This document shows, piece after piece, positions 29,274 to 37,998 of a DNA stretch of 64,000 nucleotides. The DNA is from Lysobacter spongiicola DSM 21749 (GTDB lineage: Bacteria > Pseudomonadota > Gammaproteobacteria > Xanthomonadales > Xanthomonadaceae). The position numbers and the translations under genes were made by a program. The number at the start of each line of letters is the position of its first letter. Within the stretch, counting starts at the first letter, position 1. Under the pieces are notes generated by a model. That model saw only the letters and a list, made by a program, of their open reading frames with translations, was not told the DNA's origin and ran no database searches. Location of the stretch: contig NZ_FUXP01000006.1 of NCBI RefSeq assembly GCF_900167055.1, forward strand, positions 62,001 to 126,000. Reading direction: 5' to 3'.

Positions 29274-30888
29274 GGCCCTGCGCGTAGCCCTGCTTGCGCG
29301 TCCGGGCCCGGCCCGTGACCGCCTGCTGGGCGTGATCGGGGAGTCCGGGGCGCAGCAGGTACTGGAAGCCGATCCGACCTCGCTGGAGCCGGCCGCGCTT
29401 GCCGGCGCGGCGCCGCAACTGGTACTGGTCGTGCTCGACACGGCCACCGAGGATGCGCTGGACCGCTTCGATGACGTCCTGTTCGACAGTGGCGTGGACG
29501 TCATCTACGAGGAGGCCGAACTGATCGCCGCCCGCGAAGGCTGGGAAGTGGCGCGCTGGCAGCGCCACCTGCTGGCCAAGCTGCAGCGGCACGGCGACGT
29601 GCTGCCGCCGGGTCGCGAGCCCGACGACGACGAGGAGGCTCCGTCGCCGGCTTCGGAGGACGCGGAAACCGGGGTGGCCGCGGATGCGGAACTGGCCCTG
29701 GACCTTATGGTCGACGACCCTGCAGACGCACCTCCTTCGCCCGATACGGTCGCCGCGCCGAGCGAAGAGGAAACCGTCTACGCCGGTCCAGCAGATCCCG
29801 GAATGGTTCCGGACGAACTTGATGTCGAGTGGGCGACCGACACGGGCAGCTCCGCGGAAAGCGGGGAGTCGGTCGAGCTGGTGCCGCCGGCGACGTTCGA
29901 GTCGACGCCTGCGCAGGCCAATCCTTTCGACCCGGTGATGGCGGAAGGCGGCGACGCCGAGCCTTTCGAAACCCTCGATGTCGATTTCAGTTTCAGCGAA
30001 GGTCCCGGCGAAACAGGACTGGATGCCAGCGACACCGACCCGGCTTTCGAGGTCCATGTCGAACAGTCCGAAGGGCTGTCATTCGATGACGGCGAGGCTG
30101 ATTTCGGGGGCGACGCCGCTGGCGGCTTCGAAGAGTCCGCCGGGGCCGACGAGCCGGACACACGGGCCAGCGACGAGCCCGTGGCCGAGCGCCGGACGAG
30201 CAGCTTCGGCGAACTCAGCCTGCACGACCCGGAGACGGAAGCCGATGCCCCGGCGTTCTCCGCCGATGCCGGCGACGCGAAGAACCGTTTCCAGCGCGAC
30301 CTGATGGAGCTCGAAAGCCGGATCTCCGGTCTCGAGCTGGTGGATGACAGCCCTGCCCGTGGCCCCGAGAAGGCCCGCGGCGCGGTGTTGGTGGTCGCTG
30401 GCATCGGCGGACCCGATGCGGTGCGGCAGCTGCTGGGAGCCATTCCAAACGATTTCCCGCGTCCGATCCTCATCCAGCAGCGGCTTGACGGTGGACGCCA
30501 CGACAAGCTGGTCGCCCAGATGCAGCGGGCCACCAGCCTGCCGGTTCGGCTTGCGCAGGACGGGCAGCCGCTGGAAGCCGGCTGCGTGTACATCCTGCCG
30601 GCCTCGGTGGGAGTACGGGAGGAAGGCGGCGACCTGTTGTTCCGTGACGGTGCCGACGCGACCGAAGCGCTGCCCGCCGCCGACAGCGCGGTACTGCTGC
30701 TCAGCGGGAGTGATCCGGCACTGGTCGACATCGTCATGAAACAGGGCTGGGCCGGTGCGCTGGTCGCAGGACAGGCTGCCGATGGCTGCTACGACCCCGC
30801 CGCACCGAATGCGCTGGCCGCCCGTGGCGGTGATACGGCGCCGCCGGTCGAACTGGCACGACGCCTGGCCGAGCGCTGGGCCACCTGA
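29263..30888 (+). CDS. chpB: CheB-like protein without catalytic triad (ChpB-type pseudo-methylesterase)
   Basis: A 541-residue protein. Residues 1-110 look like a degenerate receiver ([18 protein letters not shown]) without the acidic pocket. About 115-345 is a very acidic low-complexity linker. About 365-541 aligns with the CheB methylesterase domain ([47 protein letters not shown]). The catalytic Ser of the STGG motif is missing (AGIGG, residues 379-383), the His of QHMPPG is Arg407 (QQRLDGG), and the Asp of GMGxDGA aligns with Ala486. It should therefore not demethylate PilJ. It lies at the chpB position of the operon (the name used in Pseudomonas and Xylella), overlaps chpA by 11 bases, and is followed by the CheW-like gene after 17 bases. 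Confidence 0.8.
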   Translation: MTDEALRVALLARPGPARDRLLGVIGESGAQQVLEADPTSLEPAALAGAAPQLVLVVLDTATEDALDRFDDVLFDSGVDVIYEEAELIAAREGWEVARWQRHLLAKLQRHGDVLPPGREPDDDEEAPSPASEDAETGVAADAELALDLMVDDPADAPPSPDTVAAPSEEETVYAGPADPGMVPDELDVEWATDTGSSAESGESVELVPPATFESTPAQANPFDPVMAEGGDAEPFETLDVDFSFSEGPGETGLDASDTDPAFEVHVEQSEGLSFDDGEADFGGDAAGGFEESAGADEPDTRASDEPVAERRTSSFGELSLHDPETEADAPAFSADAGDAKNRFQRDLMELESRISGLELVDDSPARGPEKARGAVLVVAGIGGPDAVRQLLGAIPNDFPRPILIQQRLDGGRHDKLVAQMQRATSLPVRLAQDGQPLEAGCVYILPASVGVREEGGDLLFRDGADATEALPAADSAVLLLSGSDPALVDIVMKQGWAGALVAGQAADGCYDPAAPNALAARGGDTAPPVELARRLAERWAT

Positions 30889-30905
30889 GCTTCCCGGAGA
30901 GACCG

Positions 30906-31430
30906 ATGTCCGACAACAACATGCGCCAGGCCAGCCAGAATGGTGGAAGTGGCGCCTCCGGCACCGCCGAAGGGCAGGACGTCCGGGGCGTGCTGATCCA
31001 GCTGTCGGGCGTGCGCCTGCTGCTGCCCAACGCCACCATCGCCGAGGTGCTGTCCTATGCCCCGCCCGAACCCGTAACGGACGCACCGGACTGGCTGCTC
31101 GGCCGGATCCGCTGGCGCGGCTGGCAGGTGCCACTGGTGGGGTTCTCGCAGCTGGCCGGGCTGTCGCCCGACGTCGGCGGGTTGGGTACCAAGATGCTGG
31201 TGCTGAAGGCACTCGGCGGGCGGGCCCGCACCCCCTTCTTCGCTATCCTCAGCCAGGGCTTCCCCCGGCTGGTGACGGTCACCCGGACCGGTCTGGTGGT
31301 CGAGGATGGCCAGGGCGATCTGCCGGACGTGCTGCAGGCGCGGGTGCGCCTGAACGAGGATGACGCGTTCGTCCCGAACCTCGAGGCGCTGGAACAGATG
31401 GTGGCGGAAGCCACTGCCGAAGCCGCCTGA
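30906..31430 (+). CDS. chpC: CheW-like protein, ChpC type
   Basis: A 174-residue protein with a CheW-like domain (about residues 27-165: GVLIQLSGVRLLLPNATIAEVLSY, PDWLLGRIRWRGWQVPLVGFSQLAG). The N-terminal 25 residues are Gly/Ser/Asn rich. P. aeruginosa ChpC is the second CheW homologue of the Pil-Chp system, thought to link other receptors to ChpA. GGAGAG precedes the ATG. It is the last gene of the operon and is convergent with rsmE over 57 bases, where a short GCCGG/CCGGC pairing (31461-31475) is the only hairpin seen. Confidence 0.85.
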   Translation: MSDNNMRQASQNGGSGASGTAEGQDVRGVLIQLSGVRLLLPNATIAEVLSYAPPEPVTDAPDWLLGRIRWRGWQVPLVGFSQLAGLSPDVGGLGTKMLVLKALGGRARTPFFAILSQGFPRLVTVTRTGLVVEDGQGDLPDVLQARVRLNEDDAFVPNLEALEQMVAEATAEAA

Positions 31431-31487
31431 TTCCGTCGCCGGCTCCAGCTGTTCCCGAGGGCCGGTCAGTCCGGCACGACGCGCCGC

Positions 31488-32219
31488 TCAGCCCAGGTCG
31501 CCGTGCAGCGCCTGCAATGCCGCGATGGCCGCCAATCCGGCGGTCTCGGTGCGCAGGATGCGCGGGCCGAGCCTGAGGCCGCGGAAGCCTGCCGCCATCA
31601 GCTGGTCCCGGTCGAGCGGTGACCACCCCCCTTCCGGACCCACCGCCAGCACCACCATTCCGTCGATCTCCAGCGTCGGCAGGGCACAGTCGCCCATCGG
31701 GTCGAGGATCAGCCGGGTGCCGCCATCGGGCAGTCCGCCCAGCACCGCTGAAAGTGGCGCTGGGGGCGATACGTCCGGTACCCCCGCGCGGCCACATTGC
31801 CCGCAGGCCGATGCGACCACGTTTCGCCAGTGCGCCAAACGCTTCAGAGCGCGGGCTTCATCGAGCCGCACCTCGCTACGCTGGGACTCCAGCGGCCTCA
31901 CCTCCGAGACGCCCAGCTCGGTCGCCTTCTGCAGGATCAGGTCCATCTTCTCGCCGCGGGCAATACCCTGCAGCAGCACGATGCGTAGCTCGGATTCCCG
32001 ACGGACCTCGGTAGCGGCCCCGACACGAACCCTCGCCTCCCTCTTGGAGACGCTGCTCACCGTCCCGCTGTAGTCGTGGCCGTCGCCGTTGAACAGCACG
32101 CATGAATCGCCAACGCCGAGCCTGAGCACCCGGACCAGGTGACCCGCCGCGGCCTCCGGGAGCGTGATCTCGGCACCGGGTGCCAGTGGCGCTTCGACGT
32201 ACAGCCGGGTCAGGCGCAT
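31488..32219 (-). CDS. rsmE: 16S rRNA (uracil1498-N3)-methyltransferase RsmE
   Basis: A 243-residue SPOUT methyltransferase that methylates U1498 of 16S rRNA. It has an N-terminal PUA-like part (HLVRVLRLGVGDSCVLFNGDG) and a knotted C-terminal domain with the signatures GEKMDLILQKATELGV, VGPEGGWSPLD and RLGPRILRTETAGLAA. The start at 32219 lies inside the 3' end of bioA (10-base overlap), so the two are coupled. The pair rsmE-bioA next to the Pil-Chp operon is also found in P. aeruginosa. Confidence 0.95.
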   Translation of the reverse strand: MRLTRLYVEAPLAPGAEITLPEAAAGHLVRVLRLGVGDSCVLFNGDGHDYSGTVSSVSKREARVRVGAATEVRRESELRIVLLQGIARGEKMDLILQKATELGVSEVRPLESQRSEVRLDEARALKRLAHWRNVVASACGQCGRAGVPDVSPPAPLSAVLGGLPDGGTRLILDPMGDCALPTLEIDGMVVLAVGPEGGWSPLDRDQLMAAGFRGLRLGPRILRTETAGLAAIAALQALHGDLG

Positions 32220-33640
32220 CCGGCTTCCGCCAGCGCGATGTCGATGACCGCCGCAGTGGTCTCCGCCATCAGCACCAGGGCCTCTTCGTCGACGCAATAC
32301 GGCGGCATCCAGTACAGGGTGTCGCCCAGCGGTCGCAGCAGGACACCACGATCCAGCGCGGCGCGGTAGGCATGCAATCCGACACGGGCCGCGGGATCGA
32401 ACGGTGTGTCGCGCTGCCCGTGCCGGGTGAGCTCGAAGGCCACGATCATGCCGCGCTGGCGCACATCCGCCACGTGCGGGTGCCCGGACAGCGGTGCGGC
32501 CAGCTCCGCCATGCGTGCCGCGGTCGCCCGGTTGCGCACCAGGATGTCGTCCTCCTCGAAGATCCGCAGCGTCGCCAGCGCCGCCGCGCAGGCCAGCGGA
32601 TTGCCGGTATAGCTGTGCGAGTGCAGGAAGGCGCGCTCGCGCGAGTCGTCCAGGAAGCCGTCGTAGAGCTCCTGCGTCGCCAGCACCGCCGAAAGTGGCA
32701 GCGTGCCCCCGGTCAGGCCTTTCGACAGGCACAACAGGTCCGGCGCGATGCCGGCCTGCTCGCAGGCGAACAGGGTGCCGGTCCGGCCGAACCCGACCGC
32801 GATTTCATCGGCGATGAGGAAGATGCCGTGCACGTCGCACAGTTCGCGCACGCGCTTGAGGTAGACCGGGTCGTGCATGCGCATGCCGCCGGCGCACTGC
32901 ACCAGCGGCTCCAGGATCAGTGCGCAGACTTCGCCGGCATGGTGGTCGAGCAGTCGGGCCAGCGCATCCGCCGCTTCCTCGGCGCGACTGGCGGCGTCCT
33001 GGCCGGGGCGGGCCAGATAGGCATCCGGCGAGGGTGCGAACAGCGCCTCGGTGAGCAGCGGCGCATAGACACGGCGGTACAGCGGGATATCCCCGACCGC
33101 CAGCGCGCCCAGGGTTTCGCCGTGGTAGCCGCCCTCGAGCGCGACGAACTTGGTGCGGCGCTCCTCGCCCCGGTTGCGGAACCAGTGGAACGCCATCTTC
33201 AGCGCGACCTCGACGCCGGCCGAACCGTTGTCGGCATAGAAGACCTTCGTCAACGGCGCCCGTCCCGGCTCGCGCGGGGCCAGGGCCAGCAGTTGCTCGG
33301 CCAGCTCCACCGCCGGGGCGTGCGAACACCCTGCCAGGATGACGTGCTCCAGCGTCGAGGCCTGCGCCGAGATGGCCGCCGCCAGCCGCGGCTCGGCATG
33401 GCCGAAGAGGTTGGTCCACCAGCTGCTGACCGCATCGAGGTACCGGCGACCGTCGCGGCCGATCAGCCACGGGCCTTCGCCGCGCTCGATCGGCAACAGC
33501 GGCAAGGTGTGGGGGTGCTCGCGCATCTGCGTGCAGGGATGCCACAGCACCTCCAGGTCACGCTTGCGCCAGGCATCCATGGAGGCGGCGCCGACATCGG
33601 GCTCTGCTAGCATCGCTGCATCGTGAGTGTTCTTCTGCAT
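32210..33640 (-). CDS. bioA: Adenosylmethionine-8-amino-7-oxononanoate aminotransferase BioA
   Basis: A 476-residue class III PLP aminotransferase that converts KAPA to DAPA in biotin synthesis, using S-adenosylmethionine as amino donor. Diagnostic parts are LWHPCTQM, YLDAVSSWWTNLFGHAEPRL, DNGSAGVEVALKMAFHWF, DEIAVGFGRTGTLFA and the PLP lysine in LCLSKGLTGG. The C-terminus ends in an active-site closing segment LYWMPPYCV. The ATG at 33640 follows GGCGGG; Met10 and Met21 are later options. No BirA operator was seen upstream. It is divergent from nudE over 59 bases. Confidence 0.95.
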   Translation of the reverse strand: MQKNTHDAAMLAEPDVGAASMDAWRKRDLEVLWHPCTQMREHPHTLPLLPIERGEGPWLIGRDGRRYLDAVSSWWTNLFGHAEPRLAAAISAQASTLEHVILAGCSHAPAVELAEQLLALAPREPGRAPLTKVFYADNGSAGVEVALKMAFHWFRNRGEERRTKFVALEGGYHGETLGALAVGDIPLYRRVYAPLLTEALFAPSPDAYLARPGQDAASRAEEAADALARLLDHHAGEVCALILEPLVQCAGGMRMHDPVYLKRVRELCDVHGIFLIADEIAVGFGRTGTLFACEQAGIAPDLLCLSKGLTGGTLPLSAVLATQELYDGFLDDSRERAFLHSHSYTGNPLACAAALATLRIFEEDDILVRNRATAARMAELAAPLSGHPHVADVRQRGMIVAFELTRHGQRDTPFDPAARVGLHAYRAALDRGVLLRPLGDTLYWMPPYCVDEEALVLMAETTAAVIDIALAEAGCA

Positions 33641-33699
33641 CCCGCCATTATCCCCGCTTCGCCGCCGGACCCAAGCGCAGTCGTGCGCGGGTGGCTGCG

Positions 33700-34251
33700 A
33701 TGAGCCGCACGCTGCCCGTCATCCACCGCATCGAGGAAGACGACAGTGGCATGTACCGGGTCGAGTACCTGGACCTGGAGTTCGGCAACGGCGAGCGCCG
33801 GAGGTTCCAGCGCCTGCATGGCCGCGGCCACGGCGCGGTGGTGGTGGTGCCGATGATCGACGAGGACACCGTGTTGCTGGTGCGCGAATACGCCGCCGGC
33901 GTCCACCGCTACGAGCTGGGCCTGGTGAAGGGGCGCATCGACGCTGGCGAATCACCGCTGGAGGCGGCCGGCCGGGAGCTGAAGGAGGAGGCCGGATATG
34001 GCGCCCGTTCGCTGGTCGAGTTGCGCGAGCTGACGCTGGCGCCGACCTACATGAGCCACTCGGCGCACCTGGTGCTGGCGCGTGAACTGTACCCGGAGCG
34101 CCTTCCGGGCGACGAGCCGGAGGAACTCGAGGTGGTGCCGTGGAAACTGGACGCGCTGCACGAACTGATCCTTCGGGAGGATTTTTCCGAAGGCCGCAGC
34201 ATCGCCGCACTCTTCATTGCAAGGGAATGGCTCCGCAAGGAACAACGATGA
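33700..34251 (+). CDS. nudE: ADP-compounds hydrolase NudE (Nudix)
   Basis: A 183-residue Nudix hydrolase; E. coli NudE has 186 residues and cleaves ADP-ribose, NADH and Ap3A. The Nudix box is complete (GRIDAGESPLEAAGRELKEEAGYG, with the REhxEE core), and PTYMSHSAHLVLARELYPERL is typical of the NudE branch. ATG at 33700 is used; a GTG three codons upstream is possible. It overlaps cysQ by four bases (ATGA) and heads a three-gene operon of nucleotide hydrolases. Confidence 0.92.
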   Translation: MSRTLPVIHRIEEDDSGMYRVEYLDLEFGNGERRRFQRLHGRGHGAVVVVPMIDEDTVLLVREYAAGVHRYELGLVKGRIDAGESPLEAAGRELKEEAGYGARSLVELRELTLAPTYMSHSAHLVLARELYPERLPGDEPEELEVVPWKLDALHELILREDFSEGRSIAALFIAREWLRKEQR

Positions 34252-35051
34252 TCGACCAAACCCTGCGCGAAGGTGTCCTGGCCATCGCGCGTGCCGCCGC
34301 CGCGGAGATCCTGAAGGTCTACGACGGTGAATTCGCGGTGCACCACAAGCAGGACGAATCCCCGCTCACCGCCGCCGACATGGCTGCACACCATTGCATC
34401 GTCAATGGCCTGGCACGGCTGACGCCGGATATCCCGGTGCTCTCGGAGGAGTCCGCCGCCATACCGGTGGAGGAACGCCGCGGCTGGACACGCTCGTGGA
34501 TGGTCGACCCGCTCGATGGCACCCGCGAGTTCGTCAAGCGCAACGGCGAATTCAGCGTGAACATCGCGCTGATCGAGGACGGCGTCGCGACCTATGGCGT
34601 GGTGCTGGCCCCCGTCACCGGTACCGCCTGGTACGGGGGGGCGGGCCTGGGTGCGTTCCGGTGCGAGTCCAATGGCAGCGAGCAGGCGATACGCGTGCGC
34701 ACGCCCGCAGCATCGCCGTTGAGGATTGCCGCGAGTCGTTCCCACCGCAACGAGCGCACCAACGTGTTCATCGAGCGCATGGGCGCCGTGGAGCCAGTGG
34801 CGCTGGGCTCCTCGTTGAAGTTCTGTGCGATCGCCGACGGGCGCATCGATCTGTATCCGCGCTTCGGCCCCACCAGCGAGTGGGATACCGCGGCCGCGCA
34901 GGCGGTCCTGGAAGGCGCGGGTGGCTGCATCCTCGACTTAGACGGCCGGCCGTTCCGTTACAACCGCCGCGACACCGTCCTCAACGGCGAGTTCATCGCC
35001 CTGGGCGACACCACTTTGCCTTGGCGGGAGTGGGCCGCGCAGGCGGTATGA
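34248..35051 (+). CDS. cysQ: 3'(2'),5'-bisphosphate nucleotidase CysQ
   Basis: A 267-residue inositol-monophosphatase-fold enzyme that removes the 3'-phosphate of PAP left by sulfate assimilation. Metal-binding motifs are visible: KQDESPLTAADMAAHH, LSEESA, WMVDPLDGTREFVKRNGEFSVNIALI, and the distal GPTSEWDTAAAQAVLEGAGG. Both ends overlap their neighbours by four bases (ATGA), so nudE, cysQ and mazG should be translated together. Confidence 0.95.
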   Translation: MIDQTLREGVLAIARAAAAEILKVYDGEFAVHHKQDESPLTAADMAAHHCIVNGLARLTPDIPVLSEESAAIPVEERRGWTRSWMVDPLDGTREFVKRNGEFSVNIALIEDGVATYGVVLAPVTGTAWYGGAGLGAFRCESNGSEQAIRVRTPAASPLRIAASRSHRNERTNVFIERMGAVEPVALGSSLKFCAIADGRIDLYPRFGPTSEWDTAAAQAVLEGAGGCILDLDGRPFRYNRRDTVLNGEFIALGDTTLPWREWAAQAV

Positions 35052-35851
35052 AGGGCTCGCCAGTGCAGCGGCTGCTGGAGATCATGGCGCGGCTGCGCGA
35101 TCCCCGCGAAGGTTGTCCGTGGGACGTGCAGCAGACGTTCGCGACCATCGCGCCCTACACCATCGAAGAAGCCTACGAAGTCGCCGACGCGATCGAACGC
35201 GGCGACATGGACGGGTTGAAGGACGAACTGGGCGACCTGCTGCTCCAGGTCGTGTTCCATTCGCGCATGGCCGAGGAGCAGGGTGCCTTCGCCTTCCCCG
35301 ATGTGGTGGAGGCGATCAGCGACAAGATGGAGCGGCGCCACCCGCACGTGTTCGGCGATGCCGCGCCTGCCGGGGAGGGCGGGCAAGCGACAGCGTGGGA
35401 CGAGCACAAGCGGCGCGAGCGCGAGGCCGCGGGCGACCATGACCCCTCGGCACTGGCAGGCATCTCCAGGGGGCTGCCGGAGTGGCAGCGCGCGGTGAAG
35501 TTGCAGAAGCGGGCTGCACGGACTGGCTTCGACTGGCCAAGTCCCTTGCCCGTGCTCGCCAAGCTGCACGAGGAAGCCGGCGAAGTGGCGGCCGAGTTTG
35601 ACGCGGTGGCGAGTGGCTCAGGCGATCCGGCACGCCTGGAAGAGGAGATCGGCGACCTGCTGTTCGTGGCCGCCAACCTGGCGCGGCACGCCAAGGTAGA
35701 CGTCGGCAGTGCCCTGCGCCGCGCCAACAGCAAGTTCGAGCGCCGCTTCCGGGCGATGGAGGCGATGGCCCGGCAGCGCGGGGAGCGGTTCGACGAGCTC
35801 GACCTGGCTGCGCAGGAGCACCTCTGGCGCGAGGTCAAGCAGCAAGAATAG
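35048..35851 (+). CDS. mazG: Nucleoside triphosphate pyrophosphohydrolase MazG
   Basis: A 267-residue all-alpha NTP pyrophosphohydrolase; E. coli MazG has 263. Two MazG repeats are present: the N-terminal one with PWDVQQTFATIAPYTIEEAYEV and KDELGDLLLQVVFHSRMAEE, and the C-terminal one with KLHEEAGEVAAEF and RLEEEIGDLLFVAANLARH, which carry the EExxE and ExxD metal ligands. It degrades non-canonical and canonical NTPs and in E. coli modulates ppGpp. The ATG overlaps the cysQ stop. Confidence 0.95.
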   Translation: MKGSPVQRLLEIMARLRDPREGCPWDVQQTFATIAPYTIEEAYEVADAIERGDMDGLKDELGDLLLQVVFHSRMAEEQGAFAFPDVVEAISDKMERRHPHVFGDAAPAGEGGQATAWDEHKRREREAAGDHDPSALAGISRGLPEWQRAVKLQKRAARTGFDWPSPLPVLAKLHEEAGEVAAEFDAVASGSGDPARLEEEIGDLLFVAANLARHAKVDVGSALRRANSKFERRFRAMEAMARQRGERFDELDLAAQEHLWREVKQQE

Positions 35852-35901
35852 ACCTGCCTGCCGGTGACGCCTTCACGGCGCGTCTACCTGGTTCCCGGCA
35901 G

Positions 35902-35919
35902 CCTTCACAAAACTGAAGG
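35902..35919 (+). promoter_or_regulatory. Hairpin abutting the ribosome binding site of the response regulator gene
   Basis: CCTTCA (35902-35907) and TGAAGG (35914-35919) are perfect arms around CAAAAC. The second arm runs into GGTGGAG, the likely Shine-Dalgarno sequence of the gene starting at 35933. It could be a regulator-binding inverted repeat or an RNA hairpin that limits translation. Confidence 0.35.
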
Positions 35920-35932
35920 TGGAGAACATTTT

Positions 35933-36643
35933 ATGCAGGGCACGCGTGACGGTGGTCTCGTTCTGATTGTTGAAGACAACCGCAATATTTCCGAGATGGT
36001 GGGCGAGTACCTGGAAAGCCGCGGCTTCGAGGTCGACTTCGCCGCCGATGGTCTGGACGGCTACCGGTTGGCTGCCGAGAACAGCTACGACGTGATCGTG
36101 CTGGACCTGATGCTGCCGCGCCTCGACGGTGTCGAGGTGTGCAAGCGCCTGCGCGAGGAAGCGCGCAAGTCGACCCCGGTGCTGATGCTGACCGCGCGCG
36201 ACACGCTGGATGAGAAGCTCAACGGCCTCTCGGCGGGCGCGGATGATTACCTGACCAAGCCGTTCGCCATCCAGGAGCTCGAGGCGCGACTGCGGGCGCT
36301 GATCCGCCGCGAGCGCCGCCAAGTCGGCGGCGAGGTGTTGAAGGTGGCCGACCTGGTGCTCGATCCGGCCAGCCTGCGCGTCACCCGCGGCGGTACCGAG
36401 CTCCAGTTGTCACCGATCGGCCTGCGGCTGCTGACCATCCTGATGCGCGAATCGCCGCGCGTGGTCAGCCGGCAGGAGATCGAACGCGAGATCTGGGGCA
36501 ACGGCCTGCCGGACTCGGACACGCTGCGCAGCCATCTGTACAACCTGCGCAAGACCATCGACAAACCTTTCGACAAGCAGTTGCTGCACACCGTGCAGTC
36601 GGCCGGCTATCGCGTCGCGGACATCTCGCAGCCGCCGGAATGA
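35933..36643 (+). CDS. OmpR/PhoB-family response regulator
   Basis: A 236-residue regulator with a receiver (about residues 11-125) and a winged-helix DNA-binding domain (about 140-232). Asp58 (VLDLMLPRLDG) is the phosphorylation site, with Glu/Asp in LIVEDN, Thr in LTARD and Lys in DYLTKPF. The C-terminal part has LSPIGLRLLTILMRESPRVVSRQEIEREIWG and SAGYR. It resembles xanthomonad regulators of the RaxR/ColR kind, but I cannot tell which. The ATG at 35933 has a strong GGTGGAG site; the frame is open upstream. The kinase gene starts four bases after its stop, and an efflux system follows, its likely target or source of its signal. Confidence 0.92.
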   Translation: MQGTRDGGLVLIVEDNRNISEMVGEYLESRGFEVDFAADGLDGYRLAAENSYDVIVLDLMLPRLDGVEVCKRLREEARKSTPVLMLTARDTLDEKLNGLSAGADDYLTKPFAIQELEARLRALIRRERRQVGGEVLKVADLVLDPASLRVTRGGTELQLSPIGLRLLTILMRESPRVVSRQEIEREIWGNGLPDSDTLRSHLYNLRKTIDKPFDKQLLHTVQSAGYRVADISQPPE

Positions 36644-36647
36644 GGGC

Positions 36648-37937
36648 ATGAGTCAGGGCCTGCCCCGCCGGATCAAGCTCGCCTTCATCCTCCAGGCCGT
36701 GCTTGGCAGCATCGTCATCACTGCCGGCATTGCGCTGGCGGGACTGGCAGTGCGCCATGTCATCATCCAGGAGCGCATGGAACGCGAGGCCGGCATCTTC
36801 TGGAGCGGTCGTGCTGCGAGCCCGACCTATGCGTTGCCGCGGACATCGACGATGGTCGGATACCTCGAGCCGGCGGCTCCGGGCGACCGGCGGCCGCCCG
36901 GGTACCTGAGGGAACTGGGGCCCGGCTACCACCGCATCGATTCACCATCGGTGGAAGGCGCGCGTGACAACGTCCTCGTCGATGAGACGCCTGATGGCAC
37001 GTTCTACCTGACCTTCGACGCCCGGCTCATCGACAGGGCGATCCTGCTGATGGGCATCGTCTCGCTGGTGCTTTCGCTGCTGGCGACCTATCTGCTGTCC
37101 TGGCTGACCTACCGCACCTCGAAGAGGCTGGTGGGACCGGTGAGCTGGCTGGCCGGAGTGGTGTCCAACTGGGACCCGCGCGACCCCGACGCCTCCTCGA
37201 TCAAGCCGCGCAACCTGCCGGTCGATGCCGGCAGCGAAGTCCGTCACCTGTCGCGCGCGCTGGTCGGGCTGGCCGAACGGGTGGCCGACTTCGTGGAGCG
37301 CGAGCGCGACTTCACCCGCGACGCCAGCCATGAGCTGCGTACTCCGCTGACGGTGATCCGGGTGGCCACCGACATGATGCTGGCCGATGCCGACACCAGT
37401 GAACGCTCGATGCGCTCCCTGGCCCGTGTACAGCGGGCGGGCCGCGACATGGAAGCGGTGATCGACGCCTTCCTCATCCTGGCGCGCGAAGCCGACATCG
37501 CGCCGCAAAGCGCCGAGTTCGAAGCGCGCGACATCGCCCACGAGCAGGTCGAGCGGGTGCGCCCGTTGTTGCTGAACAAGCCGGTGTCGATCGAAGTCGT
37601 CGATAACGGCGCCCCACGCCTGTTCGGTCCGCCCCACGTCCTGTCGGTGATGTTGGCGAACCTGCTCAGCAATGCCGCCCAGTTCACCGACCACGGCAGC
37701 ATCGAGGTGCGGCTGGAGCCCGACCGGATCGAAGTCAGGGATACCGGGATCGGCATGGACGAGCAGACGCTGGCCAAGGCATTCGAGCCGTTCTACCGCG
37801 CCGACATCGCCCGCGAGGAAGCCAAGGGCATGGGCCTGTCGATCGCCCGCCGGCTCGGGGAACGCATGGGATGGCCGGTCAGCCTGCAAAGCCGGCGCGG
37901 CGAAGGTACGGTGGCGACCATCCGCTTCATCGGTTAG
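36648..37937 (+). CDS. Membrane sensor histidine kinase
   Basis: A 429-residue orthodox kinase and partner of the regulator just upstream. It has membrane helix 1 (about residues 14-36), a periplasmic sensor of about 90 residues, helix 2 (about 128-151), a HAMP-like linker, the HisKA helix pair with His228 (DASHELRTPL), and a compact HATPase with LANLLSNAAQFT, VRDTGIGMDE and GMGLSIARRLGERMG. The sensor loop contains a Pro/Arg-rich patch and no recognisable ligand-binding domain. It sits 61 bases before the macA-type gene, so sensor, regulator and pump probably form one operon. Confidence 0.9.
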   Translation: MSQGLPRRIKLAFILQAVLGSIVITAGIALAGLAVRHVIIQERMEREAGIFWSGRAASPTYALPRTSTMVGYLEPAAPGDRRPPGYLRELGPGYHRIDSPSVEGARDNVLVDETPDGTFYLTFDARLIDRAILLMGIVSLVLSLLATYLLSWLTYRTSKRLVGPVSWLAGVVSNWDPRDPDASSIKPRNLPVDAGSEVRHLSRALVGLAERVADFVERERDFTRDASHELRTPLTVIRVATDMMLADADTSERSMRSLARVQRAGRDMEAVIDAFLILAREADIAPQSAEFEARDIAHEQVERVRPLLLNKPVSIEVVDNGAPRLFGPPHVLSVMLANLLSNAAQFTDHGSIEVRLEPDRIEVRDTGIGMDEQTLAKAFEPFYRADIAREEAKGMGLSIARRLGERMGWPVSLQSRRGEGTVATIRFIG

Positions 37938-37998
37938 TGCGTCAACCGGTCGGCGCGGGAAACGTTTGCCTCTCCATCACCTTCCGCAATGACCACCG

